From contig JAQGEQ010000041.1 of NCBI GenBank assembly GCA_034620365.1, positions 372,001 through 436,000 of the forward strand: a stretch of 64,000 nucleotides of DNA, written 5' to 3'. Shown here in pieces: positions 14,242-25,759 of the stretch. The stretch is from Pegea sp. RAD2-039. Taxonomy: Eukaryota; Chordata; Thaliacea; Salpida; Salpidae. The notes below the pieces were generated by a model. It had not been told where the DNA came from. It ran no database searches and saw only the letters and a program-made list of their open reading frames with translations. Position 1 is the first letter of the stretch; each line of letters begins with the position of its first letter. Made by a program: the position numbers and the translations under genes.

Positions 14242-14643
14242 ATGGATTTTGATTTTACTCAAAAACTGAATGAACTTGAAGATACAATTAGATTAATAGT
14301 CGGTTATTTGGAAGAAATTAAACTAGAAAAATTGAAACCAAAAAACCCATTAAATGATCTTGTTTCAGATGCACTACAGTCTGCAGTAATGGAACAATTG
14401 ATCAAGGATTTAGAGATGCTAGAACAGTTGACCCCTAATAATCGTGTTGATATATCACTCCATATAACTATTTTAGCTTCAATAGACAGCTACATGGCTG
14501 TTAAAGTCTACATAGACAGTAAAGATGTTGATGAAATCATTTATTATAACTATCTGTATGATAAGGCCACGAAGATTGAGGAAAAGATTAAAGAAGCACT
14601 TAAACTGGCCAAATTTATTCAAACATCAGATGAATTTTATTGA
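14242..14643 (+). CDS. Small uncharacterised helical protein (133 aa)
   Basis: One open frame from ATG to TGA encodes 133 residues. It is rich in Leu, Ile, Glu, Lys and Asp, with heptad-like hydrophobic spacing that suggests alpha helices or a coiled coil. There is no signal peptide, membrane helix or motif I recognise. The sequence 'tttcattgtag' ends 11 bases before the ATG and is a good splice acceptor, so the ORF may be the coding part of a gene with an upstream untranslated exon, or the last exon of a longer one. Base composition is visibly less AT-biased than its flanks. It lies just upstream of the P450 array, with no evident functional link. I do not recognise the family. Confidence 0.5.
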   Translation: MDFDFTQKLNELEDTIRLIVGYLEEIKLEKLKPKNPLNDLVSDALQSAVMEQLIKDLEMLEQLTPNNRVDISLHITILASIDSYMAVKVYIDSKDVDEIIYYNYLYDKATKIEEKIKEALKLAKFIQTSDEFY

Positions 14644-15089
14644 CACTATATTGCAATTCTGTTTTCAATATGAGTTGCATCTAGGCAATTTTCTATTCTA
14701 TATACACTTTTATTCGTATCAGCTTAATATAGTTTAGCTTAATCATAATGTTTTAGCTTATTAATTTATTTAGATAAGTTAATCTTTTACAACTATTTAA
14801 TTTTTAAATATCGTTCAGTTCCACCACTATATCCTTCTTATAATTCAACTATAAGAAACATAAGCTTTTACACAGAGATTAAAATACAATTAGTAATTTT
14901 GATTTTTAGTTACAGTTGATTGTCTTTACCAACACAAAGTGTTTGAAACTTTTTATTAGGAAAAAACCTATAAGATATTCATTAGAGGGTTATTTTATTC
15001 TCAAGTTGATTTTTAATTTAAATTTTTAACTAAACTTAATTTAGTTTATACATGCATAGCTAACAAAGTTTAGAAAAAGAATTATCGTT

Positions 15090-15465
15090 ATTTGGAGTTA
15101 CAATTAAACAAGGAAATACTACAGTTCATAATATATATTGTGGAAGCCATCATGTTTAAAAATCCTTAAGCAAATAACCATACAAAACTAAAATTATTAT
15201 CTATCTACTTCCAATGTTCTTTTAATTAACAATCGTAAATGTTTGTTTACAAATAATTGTTGATAAATGAACTTGTGTTTGATTATGTTTATTTTAATAA
15301 ATAATTCAAGAACATTCTACTTCATACTGTGTACATGCTTTACAATATTAAAATAAATTTTGAAATTTAATTGAAATTGCATCATTTAGAGTTTACATAA
15401 ATTTCATAATAATTCTTGTAAACTAAGAAGAGTGTTAAAAGCTTATTTTCTCATACAGATGGTTA
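15090..15465 (+). pseudogene. P450 relic copy A (exon 9 fragment plus 3' flank)
   Basis: 15090-15172 is a decayed copy of the P450 exon encoding the [12 protein letters not shown] segment, with substitutions and an in-frame stop. It runs directly into the last two codons, the stop and the 3' flank of the gene (15181-15465), which match 17401-17670 and 22583-22860. The two last exons that should lie between have been deleted. It is more diverged than copies B and C, so it marks an older unit of the same tandem array. Confidence 0.75.
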
Positions 15466-15721
15466 TTATTCGGGTGTTATTCGAGTTGTTGAGTTGGTTA
15501 ATTTCGAATGACAAACCTCTGAGGAAGAAAGATTTCGATTGAAACGAATTTATTTAGATTAAGATGATAAAATAAGTAAACGTTTTTGATCTGTTCTCAA
15601 AATTAGAAGCCTTACTCTTTTTGCTACAATTGTTTTACATTTATAATTTTCCACATGATTTTTATAACATATCCTGTATAAGTTTTAAACACTTTTAAAC
15701 TGTAAGAAACTTTTTCCGCAG

Positions 15722-17411
15722 TCACGTAGAGGTATTCAACAAAAACACTATCAATTTAAGTAAATTTTTTGAGAGCTATAGTACATCTGGAAACATTTGT
15801 GATACTACAATTTTCTTTAATAAAATTTCATATGAAAATACGATGAAATCCGTCTTTTCTCTTGGAGAGAATGACATAAATTGGTAAGCATGAGGTTTAA
15901 AACCAGTAAAAGCAACTGATTTTATCTAACAGTTGATTCAAAATTTCTTTTAATTAAACTAAAACCTTATTCTAATAAACAACTTGTGTCTTAGGGAGGA
16001 TTCCTCTTTTAGTGATCGTCTAAAAGAAATAAACAAAATCTCGATTAACAGAATGAATAACTGGCTTCTATTCTCAGATTTTATATACAACAGAACTTCA
16101 GAGAGTAAAAAACTTGATAAATGTTTTCACAAAATCCATGAACTGTTCGACAAAGTTTGTGAACAAAATGAAATTCCTAATATTTAACATAATCAAATTT
16201 ACTTTCGATTTTTTATAATAAAAATAATTTCTTTTATCTACAACCGTAGTTAACCGCTTACATACTTATACTTAATACTTATATTAAACAAATTTTTTCT
16301 TAGATAATCGAAGATAGAAATAGAGATATGTCAAATAAAAATAAGGTTTCAACTGAAGTCTTAGATGCAGATACACCAAATGGACCATTGAAATTTAAGA
16401 AAAGAAAAGGAAATTATGTTGATTTCTTAGATATTCTTCTACAGAGTGAGGTACAGTAAAGTATTCTATAAAATAAACAAAAAAGATTTTATCTGTTTTT
16501 TGATGAATTAAAAATTGCTGTAACTTTTATATAACTAGTGTATATAGTTATTTTACAGTGCAGGCGCTTTCATACTAAAAAACAAACGCTACTAATTTTT
16601 TTCAACTTAGAATGAAAATATTAAATGCGATTTTATTACAAGTGATGAAGAATCTAAAATGTCCACAATGACAATGTGTTTGAAAGAAACTATGCGACTA
16701 TATCCAATTCTCTATCAGATTGGTAGATATTTAACTGAAGATGTTGAACTTAAGACAGAAGGAGTTACAATTCCAAAAGGAAATGCTACAGTTCTTAATA
16801 TATACTGTCTACATAGAAATCCTCATATTTGGAATAATCCTGAGGTAAACAACCATGAGAGAATTTTCAAAATTAATGTTAATATAATAAAAATATTCAT
16901 AACTTTTATACTATTGTAAAAGTATTATAAAAAACCACTGGTTTAACATAAGTTTGACTTAAGTTTCCTGGGCTTTGATTATTTAAGAATTTTTTTTTGA
17001 GTACTAACATTAATAGTATTGAGTTTTTAGGTTTTTGATCCAAACCGATTTTTACCTGAAAATGTGGTGAAACGTTCACCTTTTGCTTACTTACCTTTTG
17101 GTGCTGGTCCAAGGTTAAATTCCTTTTTAAGCTTTCAAATTATTAACTAAATTACTGCTGCAGCTAATTAATCTAGTTATCTTGAAACTTTCAAACTTAA
17201 TTTAAGCTTTAGAATATTTAATGTTGCATTATACAGAAACTGCATTGGTCAAAACTTTGGTATGCATGAAATGAGAGTGATTTTGGGTCATTTACTCAGG
17301 AAATACGAATTTTATGTTGATGATGAGTGTCCAGAACTCTTTATTGATCACTGTGTGACTCTCCAATTGTCAAAAGGTGTTTTTGTCAAAGTTCGTAAAA
17401 TACAAAACTAA
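15722..17411 (+). pseudogene. CYP4-like P450 copy B, internally deleted
   Basis: Exon-equivalents of copy C are 15722-15883 (exon 4), 15995-16154 (5), 16304-16450 (6), 16611-16844 (9), 17031-17113 (10) and 17237-17411 (11, with stop). The ExxR (KETMR) and haem-binding (FGAGPRNCIG) segments are intact. The N-terminal anchor, the B-C region and both I-helix exons are missing, so a working P450 is not expected. Exon 6 ends in phase 0 and exon 9 starts in phase 0, so the remaining exons could still be spliced in frame. Sequence differs from copy C at only scattered positions, for example a Val for Leu in exon 4. Confidence 0.85.
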
Positions 17412-17678
17412 AATTATTATTTATCAACTTCAAATGTTCTTTTAATTAACAATCGTAAATGTTTGTTTACAAATAATTTTTGATAAATGAACTTGTGTTT
17501 GATTATGTTTATTTTAATAAATAATTCGAGAACATTCTACTTCATGCTGTGTAAATATTTTGCAACATTAAAATAAATTTTGAAATTTAATTGAAATTGC
17601 ATAATTTAGAGTTTACTTAAACTTTCTTGGAAACTCAGAAGAGTGTTAAAAGCTTATTTTCACCTATAGATGTTTATT

Positions 17679-17717
17679 ATATATTTTATATATATATATA
17701 TATATTATATATATTTT
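17679..17717. repeat. TA-rich microsatellite
   Basis: An AT dinucleotide run in the 3' flank of P450 copy B. At the same place copy C (around 22855-22870) has only a short 'atatattta', so the run has expanded in one duplicate since duplication, or contracted in the other. Confidence 0.8.
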
Positions 17718-18190
17718 ATTTATAAAAATTATCAGAAATATTATATTTGTTATGTTATATTGCTATTAATCTTTGTGTATGAGCGAAGTTACTATTTGTT
17801 CTCATATTTTGCAAAACTCTTTGTAAATTGTTAACATAAACATCAGCTTATGTCAGTTCTTTTAAGTAAGTTAAATTTTTTGTATATAAAGAATAAGAAA
17901 AGTACTAACAATAAGTTTATAAAATGCAGAAAAATTGAGTTTGATGCAAGAAAATTTCAAAAACATTAATGATAAATTGATGATAGTTAGCTTCTATAAA
18001 GATTAGTTTGTGGTTAATTATTAAGCTGTTATTTCAAAATTATTATAGTGTTGGTTTATTTGCTTTCTAGAAATTAGAACCCGCTTGTCAGACACCAACC
18101 AAATATTATTAGGTTCACAGGCATACATAAATACAGTGATGGAAATAAAGAGCACTTTATCAGCTGATTATCATAATAGTCATTTATTAT

Positions 18191-18827
18191 AATTTCTAAT
18201 TTAGTTGATTCAAATATAGTTATTAAACTTTAGAAAAAAGAAATGTTGTTGATTGGCAGATAACGCAAAGTTAAGAAGACTTATATATGGGTTAACATTT
18301 TTAGCTTAAGTTGTCTAAACTATTAATAATGCAAGAGCGGTATAAAGAAATTAAACTTTGAATAACAAGTCAGCTTATTTATGTGAAAATTTTCATAAAA
18401 TTTAATCAATCTGACAAAGTAATAGATACTTGCTAATTAATTCTTATAGGTATTTTGAAGTATATATTTTAAAGTTAGTTTTATGATAAAATTATGTATT
18501 CTATGATAGTTTCTAAAATCTTAAAAAGATTTTGAGACCCTATCATAGCTATTGTATTACATTTCTTATAAGATAATTTGTTGAGATTAATAACAAATCA
18601 GGTTGTAATATAAAAGAAATTATTGAGCAGTGCAGAGATTTAAGTAAATATCATTTAAAAATCAGAATTATGAAACAACGAAAATGAAGATACTGGCAGC
18701 ATTATAACTCATTTGTTAAGAAAATTACTTAATTCATAATTTTAAAGAAAATTTTAAAATATGCGATAAATTCTGATGTAGTGATAGAGTTGACAAGAAG
18801 ATTCGAGAACTTTCTTGAAAAAGTCTA
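18191..18827. other. Spacer between P450 units B and C
   Basis: AT-rich, with no open frame of interest. This part has no counterpart after unit C or before unit B in the window, so it is either the ancestral spacer lost elsewhere or an insertion. Confidence 0.5.
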
Positions 18828-21800
18828 TGGGTGTTATTCAAGTTGTTGAGTTGGTTAATTTCGAATGATAAGCCTCTGAAGATGAAAGATTTCGATTGTA
18901 AAGAATTTATTTAGATTAAGATGATATAAGCCAAAATAGTTTCTAATAGTAGTATGAAGTTAAAGGGAAGTTGTCAATATTGAAAAAAATAACATTAAGC
19001 TTCTATAAACGGTTTTGTGTATGAAGAAAATAGTATGTCATATCTTTAGAGATATTTTCTGGCAAACGAACCTTGAACAGAATGAAGTTTTATAATTGAA
19101 GACCGATTTATAATTTTAATCATATTTTGAAAACTTGTAGCTTTATCAAGTATTAATGAAGCTTGTTTGATTTACTTTAACTCACAAACAACAAGAATAT
19201 CAAATTGATCGTGTTGTTGTCAAACTTGAAATCACTACTTTCTAATTACTTTGATTACTTTTTCAGAATTTCTTCGAAGTTGAATCAAACTTTATAATCC
19301 ACAATCATGAAGTCTGTAATACTACAGAGTCTGTTAGACAAAGGATTCCTTTCAAGTTATATGCTTCTGGATTTGATGTTTTTGTTTGTTTCTGTTATGT
19401 TGTTGAACAAATTTGTTTTACCAACCTTAAAAAAAGCTCAACGTGCTTCCGAATTAGCCAAAAGTATCGGAGGACCTAAAAAGCATTGGATCTACGGACA
19501 TTTAGACAGAGTAAAGTTTATTTAGTAGTAGTTTCAAATATTTCTTTAAGATAATCATTTATATATACTTCGAACTATAAATTGAAATGCATACTTAATT
19601 ATATAATTCATTAATAAAGTCAGCATAAAGTTTTTTTTAAATAAAAGTTCTTAACGATAAGAAGCTTAACGATGTTGGTGATTTTTACCTATCAGCTTTT
19701 ATAATTTTGCTTTCTAGTATCCTGTGTCACCAGAAGGACTTAAGAATTCAGTTGAAAGATGTATAGAGTATCCAAAAATGTCCTCTTATTATGTTGGACC
19801 TTTTTATGGAGTAGTTCAATTATATCACCCTGACGTCATTAAACCTGTAATAATGAAATCATGTAAGTAAATAGAAGTTAATTATTCTATAAATTCAATC
19901 AACCCATCATTAAATCAGTGTAAATAACTTAAGTTCTCGACTTGCAAGCTGGCTTGATTGAAGCATATTCTACAAATACTTATTAAAATTGATAATTGTA
20001 ATTTAATAGTTCCAAAAGGACCTCGTTACAAGATAGCTCTAAGCAGGACTTTAAGAAATGGTTTAGCAATATCAGAAGGACAAACGTGGAAGCGTCACAG
20101 ACGCATGATTACAGCTGCCTTTCATTTTGGTGTTATAAAAAGGTAAAAGTAAATCTGATACTTTAAATAAACGTTTTTGATCTGTTCTCAAAATTAGAAG
20201 CTTTACTCTTTTTGCTACAATTGTTTTACATTTATAATTTTCCACATGATTTTTATAACATATCTTGTATAAATTTTAAACACTTTTAAACTGTAAGAAA
20301 CTTTTTCCGCAGTCACTTAGAGGTATTCAACAAAAACACTATCAATTTAAGTAAATTTTTTGAGAGCTACAGTACATCTGGAAACATTTGTGATACTACA
20401 ATTTTCTTTAATAAAATTTCATATGAAAATACGATGAAATCCGTCTTTTCTCTTGGAGAGAATGACATAAATTGGTAAGCATGAGGTTTAAAACCAGTAA
20501 AAGCAACTGATTTTATCTAACAGTTGATTCAAAATTTCTTTTGATTAAACTAAAACCTTATTCTAATAAGCAACTTGTGTCTTAGGGAGGATTCCTCTTT
20601 TAGTGATCGTCTAAAAGAAATAAACAAAATCTCGATTAACAGAATGAATAACTGGCTTCTATTCTCAGATTTTATATACAACAGAACTTCAGAGAGTAAA
20701 AAACTTGATAAATGTTTTCACAAAATCCATGAACTGTTCGACAAAGTTTGTGAACAAAATGAAATTCCTAATATTTAACATAATCAAATTTACTTTCGAT
20801 TTTTTATAATAAAAATAATTTCTTTTATCTACAACCGTAGTTAACCGCTTACATACTTATACTTAATACTTATATTAAACAAATTTTTTCTTAGATAATC
20901 GAAGATAGAAATAGAGATATGTCAAATAAAAATAAGGTTTCAACTGAAGTCTTAGATGCAGATACACCAAATGGACCATTGAAATTTAAGAAAAGAAAAG
21001 GAAAATATGTTGATTTCTTAGATATTCTTCTACAGAGTGAGGTACAGTAAAGTATTCTAAAAAATAAACAAAAAAGATTTTATCTGTTTTTTGATGAATT
21101 AAAAATTGCTGTAACTTTTATATAAGTAGTGTATATACTTATTTTATAGTGCAGACGCATTTATACTAAAAATGACTTTTTAAATTGATCTCATATAGCT
21201 TATTTTTGTAAAAATGACAAATTGGAATATTATATAGGATGATGAAGGTTTCTTAACCATGGATGAGGTCAAAGATGAGATGATGACATTTTTTGCTGCT
21301 GGCCAAGAAACAGTTGCAAACAGTAAGATAAAAGATTAGAAAACTTTTCAAACTGTTTAATCATCAAGATTAATAAATATATCAAGCAGTTAATAAATTT
21401 TACCTATTTATTTTTACTTAAAAAAAAGTGAATTGTGAAAATAGTTTGATAAAGATAACTTAACTGAGTTATTTGTTAACAGCAATTACCTTGATGCTTT
21501 ACAATATTGCCAAAAATAAATATTGGCAAGATAGATGCAGAGAAGAAATGTTTGATATTGTTGGTGATAAAGAGGAGATTTCATAGTGAGTTAAATATTC
21601 TAATCTGATTCCTTTTCTCTGATTCTTCTTAAATGATATTTTTATTATTTGTTGTAATCTATACATTTGATACATTTACTTTTACTATAGTAAAGGATAC
21701 TAATATTTTATGCAGGTTTTGTAAAGTTAAATATTTATAAATATTTAGTTTGAAAATTTAAAACAAACGCTACTAATTTTTTTCAACTTAGAATGAAAAT

Positions 21801-23335
21801 ATTAAATGCGATTTTATTACAAGTGATGAAGAATCTAAAATGTCCACAATGACAATGTGTTTGAAAGAAACTATGCGACTATATCCAATTCTTTATCAGA
21901 TTGGTAGATATTTAACTGAAGATGTTGAACTTAAGACAGAAGGAGTTACAATTCCAAAAGGAAATGCTACAGTTCTTAATATATACTGTCTACATAGAAA
22001 TCCTCATATTTGGAATAATCCTGAGGTAAACAACCATGAGAGAATTTTCAAAATTAATATTAATATAATAAAAATATTCATAACTTTTATACTATTGTAA
22101 AAGTATTATAAAAAACCACTGGTTTTAACATAAGTTTGACTTAAGTTTCCTGGGCTTTGATTATTTAAGAATTTTTTTTTGAGTACTAACATTAATAGTA
22201 TTGAGTTTTTAGGTTTTTGATCCAAACCGATTTTTACCTGAAAATGTGGTGAATCGTTCACCTTTTGCTTACTTACCTTTTGGTGCTGGTCCAAGGTTAA
22301 ATTCCTTTTTAAGCTTTCAAATTATTAACTAAATTACTGCTGCAGCTAATTAATCTAGTTATCTTGAAACTTTCAAACTTAATTTAAGCTTTAGAATATT
22401 TAATGTTGCATTATACAGAAACTGCATTGGTCAAAACTTTGGTATGCATGAAATGAGAGTGATTTTGGGTCATTTACTCAGGAAATACGAATTTTATGTT
22501 GATGATGAGTGTCCAGAACTCTTTATTGATCACTGTGTGACTCTCCAATTGTCAAAAGGTGTTTTTGTCAAAGTTCGTAAAATACAAAACTAAAATTATT
22601 ATCTATCAACTTCAAATGTTCTTTTAATTAACAATCGTAAATGTTTGTTTACAAATAATTTTTGATAAATGAACTTGTGTTTGATTATGTTTATTTTAAT
22701 AAATAATTCGAGAACATTCTACTTCATGCTGTGTAAATATTTTGCAACATTAAAATAAATTTTGGAATTTAATTGAAATTGCATCATTTAGAGTTTACTT
22801 AAACTTTCTTGGAAACTCAGAAGAGTGTTAAAAGCTTATTTTCTTATATAGATATTTATTATATATTTATAAAAATTATCAGAAATATTATATTTGTTAT
22901 GTTATATTGCTATTAATCTTTGTGTATGAGCGAAGTTACTATTTGTTCTCATATTTTGCAAAACTCTTTGTAAATTGTTAACATAAACATCAGCTTATGT
23001 CAGTTCTTTTAAGTAAGTTGAATTTTTTGTATATAAAGAATAAGAAAAGTACTAACAATAAGTTTATAAAATGCAGAAAAATTGAGTTTGATGCAAGAAA
23101 ATTTCAAAAACATTAATGATAAATTGATGATAGTTAGCTTCTAAAAAGATTAGTTTGTAGTTAATTATTAAGCTGTTATTTCAAAATTATTATAGTGTTG
23201 GTTTATTTGCTTTCTAGAAATTAGAACCCGCTTGTCAGACACCAACCAAATATTATTAGGTTCACAGGCATACGAAAATACAGTGATGGAAATAAAGAGC
23301 ACTTTATCAGCTGATTATCATAATAGTCATTTATT
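18828..23335 (+). repeat. Tandem duplication unit C of the P450 array
   Basis: The longest unit, holding the full exon set of the P450 and its flanks. It begins with the block 'gttgttgagttggttaattt' shared with unit B (15480 onward) and ends where similarity to 18190 stops. 3' flank motifs include 'ttaataaataattc', a likely polyadenylation signal near 22698. Confidence 0.8.
19307..22593 (+). CDS. CYP4-like cytochrome P450, copy C (near complete)
   Basis: Exons: 19307-19510, 19718-19862, 20010-20142, 20313-20474, 20586-20745, 20895-21041, 21238-21322, 21483-21585 (or ending 21559), 21792-22025, 22213-22295, 22419-22593. It starts with a hydrophobic ER-membrane anchor. Next come [14 protein letters not shown] (CYP4 C-helix), the I-helix AGQETV, KETMR (ExxR), PNRFLPEN and the haem loop FGAGPRNCIG, whose Cys is the iron ligand. 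Family knowledge: a monooxygenase, often a fatty-acid omega-hydroxylase. Exon 8 with its consensus donor (GTGAGT at 21586) ends in phase 2, and joining it to exon 9 gives TAA. An in-frame route uses a weak donor GTTGGT at 21560 and drops about nine residues, giving about 534 aa. So the gene is either functional with unusual splicing or a young pseudogene. Exon 5 also has a weak donor (GTTTGT). Alternative: a member of another clan-4 family. Confidence 0.8.
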
Positions 23336-23339
23336 ACAT

Positions 23340-25065
23340 ATTGATTGCAAGAACTGATTTAAGTAAACAAATACAAGGCTAGACTAAAAGCGCGGGTGGT
23401 AGTGCCTTGATTTTTTAATGTTATGTTGCAGTGTTAGCTTTTTTTCTTTTAAAACTGTGACAATTTATTTTAATCTTTCAAAGAATGAAAATCCTAAGAT
23501 GTACAATATGATTATACTCTAAAATTATGCTCTAAAATAAAAAACTACTACTACACTACTAGCTATAGTCAATTAAAAATTGAAGCTCTCTCAGTTCTAA
23601 AGAAAAACTCAGCTGTGTATGATCCTTTGATTTTTATTTGATCTCGTTCATGCTTGATGAGATTCTTACAATGTAAATAGAATTGGATGAAATAAAATGA
23701 ATTTTAAAGGGTAAAAATCGATGTGCTGAAATTTTAAAGCTTCTTTTATAATTTTATCATTACTTCTTGTGACAGTGCATTCAAAATTTTATTTTTTTTT
23801 TATTTTAGTTGATATTATATTAACTAGTATTTTTTTGAAACCCGAAAACTATATGTTACTAATGTATCAAATTATTTGTTTTTAAACTGTGAACTCAATA
23901 GTGATTTGAGTGATGAACTGACTTTTTATGTAACAGTTGTAATTTTAAAGTTCAAAATAGATTTCTTTCTATTATTTGTTACTAGATTATTATCCAAAAA
24001 ATATTAGTTTTACTAAATTACATATAGTTCTAAAGAACAGTTTTCAAAATCAAAAAAACTAAAAAAGAACTTTAATTCAAACGGAAAAATAAACTTTTTG
24101 ATTTTATTATTAATCGAATTTGGTCAGCTAAATTCTTATATTTAGTTCGTTTCAAATTGTAGATTTTTATGACTGCTAAATGATTAGAAGCAGAGTTACT
24201 TAATTCAAATTGCTGTATTTACCTTTGGGTTTGAAAAGTTGAAATAAAAAACCACTATTGGCAAGAAAGGGGCTTTTAATTCACTTCAAACTTAAAACAA
24301 ATAAAAACCCAACTAGAGCAGTAACATTGAAGTTCAACAATTGCAGATTTCTTGTCTGGGTTTACTCTAATAGCCTTGGCTTCTCCTGAAATAACTACAT
24401 GATACGTGTTTTCGACGACGAGGTAGGGTACAAGCCCATGCTGCATAGTAAAATGGATTAACATTCAATCAACTTAACAACTAATTGAAAAATTATAATT
24501 GAATGATATAACATCTGTCTAAATATTTCATTTACAAATTACATGCTCCAAAACATAAAGTATTTTTCAGCATATTTATTAATTTAAAAATCAGAAAGCT
24601 TTAAGAAAATTGATTGAAAAAACAAAATGAAAAATATAAAAAATTCGATCGTTAGATCATATACTATTTATAAGCCAGATTTTTGTAAATTAAATGATTT
24701 CTAGTTGAAAAGAGTCTGCAAAACTTTGTAAAGTTTAGTTAGGAGTTATGTTGAAAATCTATTTAAAACAGTTTCTTTTAAATCATACCAAAAAAGGTTT
24801 TTTTTTTCATTAAAACTAAAGCTAATAAAACTTAAACAAAAAAAGACTACCAAAAAACTTAACTCGTAGAAAAAATGATAAAACGGATCAAGCATGCTGA
24901 CCATAAAACGTTTTTCACAGATTAAAGTATTTACTTACTTTTAGGAACAAAACGTAGTTTCTGAAGCAAAGTAAATTAAATTAGAAAAAAATATTGAATA
25001 ACTAAGCAGGAAATTTCTTTAGCTTATGTAGTAGTAGTATGGTCTGCTTGGGCCGAGAACGACCA
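23340..25065. other. Mostly empty AT-rich region
   Basis: No gene model could be built. The single item worth noting is the possible minus-strand exon at 24279-24451, listed separately. Confidence 0.5.
24279..24451 (-). other. Possible orphan terminal exon (minus strand)
   Basis: On the minus strand a good acceptor (pyrimidine-rich run ending 'tatgcag') is followed by an open frame beginning HGLVPYLVVENTYHVV and continuing through ISGEAKAIRVNPDKKSA to a stop near 24279. Codon and base composition look coding-like compared with the flanks. I found no partner exon upstream or polyadenylation signal nearby and recognise no family. It could be the last exon of a gene with distant exons, or a decayed exon. 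Confidence 0.25.
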
Positions 25066-25069
25066 TGTT

Positions 25070-25345
25070 GTAACCCAGGACATAAATTATGGAGATCCAG
25101 TTGTTGCCCATGCAGCAGGATTCCACTTTCCACGTCAACAAGGTGTGTAGCGGAACAAAGGAATTGATGCAACTGCGCTCAGCAGGCGACGCAGGAGCTG
25201 CCAGTACGACTATGAGTACAGTGACAAGCTGCCTACGAGGCTCTAACTTCGGTTTTAAATTCGAATTTTTGTGTCTCCTAGAAGTGTTGTCATAAAACAG
25301 AGTAACAAGGTCCTTGTATCTGAGTTGTTTATTGACTTTTTCTTG
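25070..25345 (+). repeat. Dispersed repeat R1, copy 2
   Basis: Second copy of the repeat at 3160-3480, same orientation, diverged by substitutions and small indels. The open frame across it (25089-25295) differs from that of copy 1, arguing against a conserved protein. Confidence 0.6.
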
Positions 25346-25584
25346 TTACAAGTTTATGTAGCTATGTAAGAAATAATAATTTGAAGTTGATTATTTTTCA
25401 TTGGCTGTTTAACGGGTTGGTGAATATATAAACAAATCTACAAACACGTTTGTTTTGTTAAAAAAATTTGAAATAAAATCGAGATTAAAAAATCGAAATA
25501 ATTCAAATTCAAAAGGTAAAAGTTGCTAAAATGCATCATAAAATTGTAATAAGGAGTGGAAGATATCAAAATACCTTTCACTAT

Positions 25585-25737
25585 CAAATAGCTGATATGA
25601 CCGTTTTAATTTTGCCAACATTGTCATTTCTAAACTGTGATTCTTTTATATTTAACATTCTATGTAATTGTTCACTGTTATATATTTTGGGGACTACTGA
25701 AATCTCATGTGTTACATCTTTTTCTGCTAACAATTTG
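25585..25737 (+). mobile_element. LINE 3'-UTR relic
   Basis: Matches the 3' untranslated part of the LINEs in this window. It shares 'tttctaaactgtgattc', 'tgtaattgttcactgttata' and 'gactactgaaat-tcatgtg' with 48355-48445 and with the reverse complement of 61050-61130. The short open frame that crosses it (25531-25755) is therefore not a gene. It lacks the terminal part seen in the other copies. Confidence 0.7.
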
Positions 25738-25759
25738 CTAACAAATCGCCTTTAAAACG

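Larger units (their letters stand above)
15466..18190 (+). repeat. Tandem duplication unit B of the P450 array
   Basis: Nearly identical in blocks to unit C (18828-23335). The 5' edge (15480-15558) matches 18832-18927, and the remainder matches 20165-23335 except for two deletions. Relative to C it lacks about 18928-20164 (exons 1-3) and about 21170-21760 (exons 7-8). Similarity runs beyond the gene to a block ending near 'catttatta' at 18190 and 23336. The very high identity of the retained blocks, introns included, points to recent duplication or gene conversion. Confidence 0.85.

Noticed and set aside
15984..16187. 67-codon frames at 15984 and 20575 as separate small genes
   Set aside because: Both are P450 exon 5 reading into its introns. 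The start is not an ATG and the last codons lie beyond the donor site.
25531..25755. 74-codon open frame
   Set aside because: The sequence is the LINE 3' UTR seen in three other places in the window.
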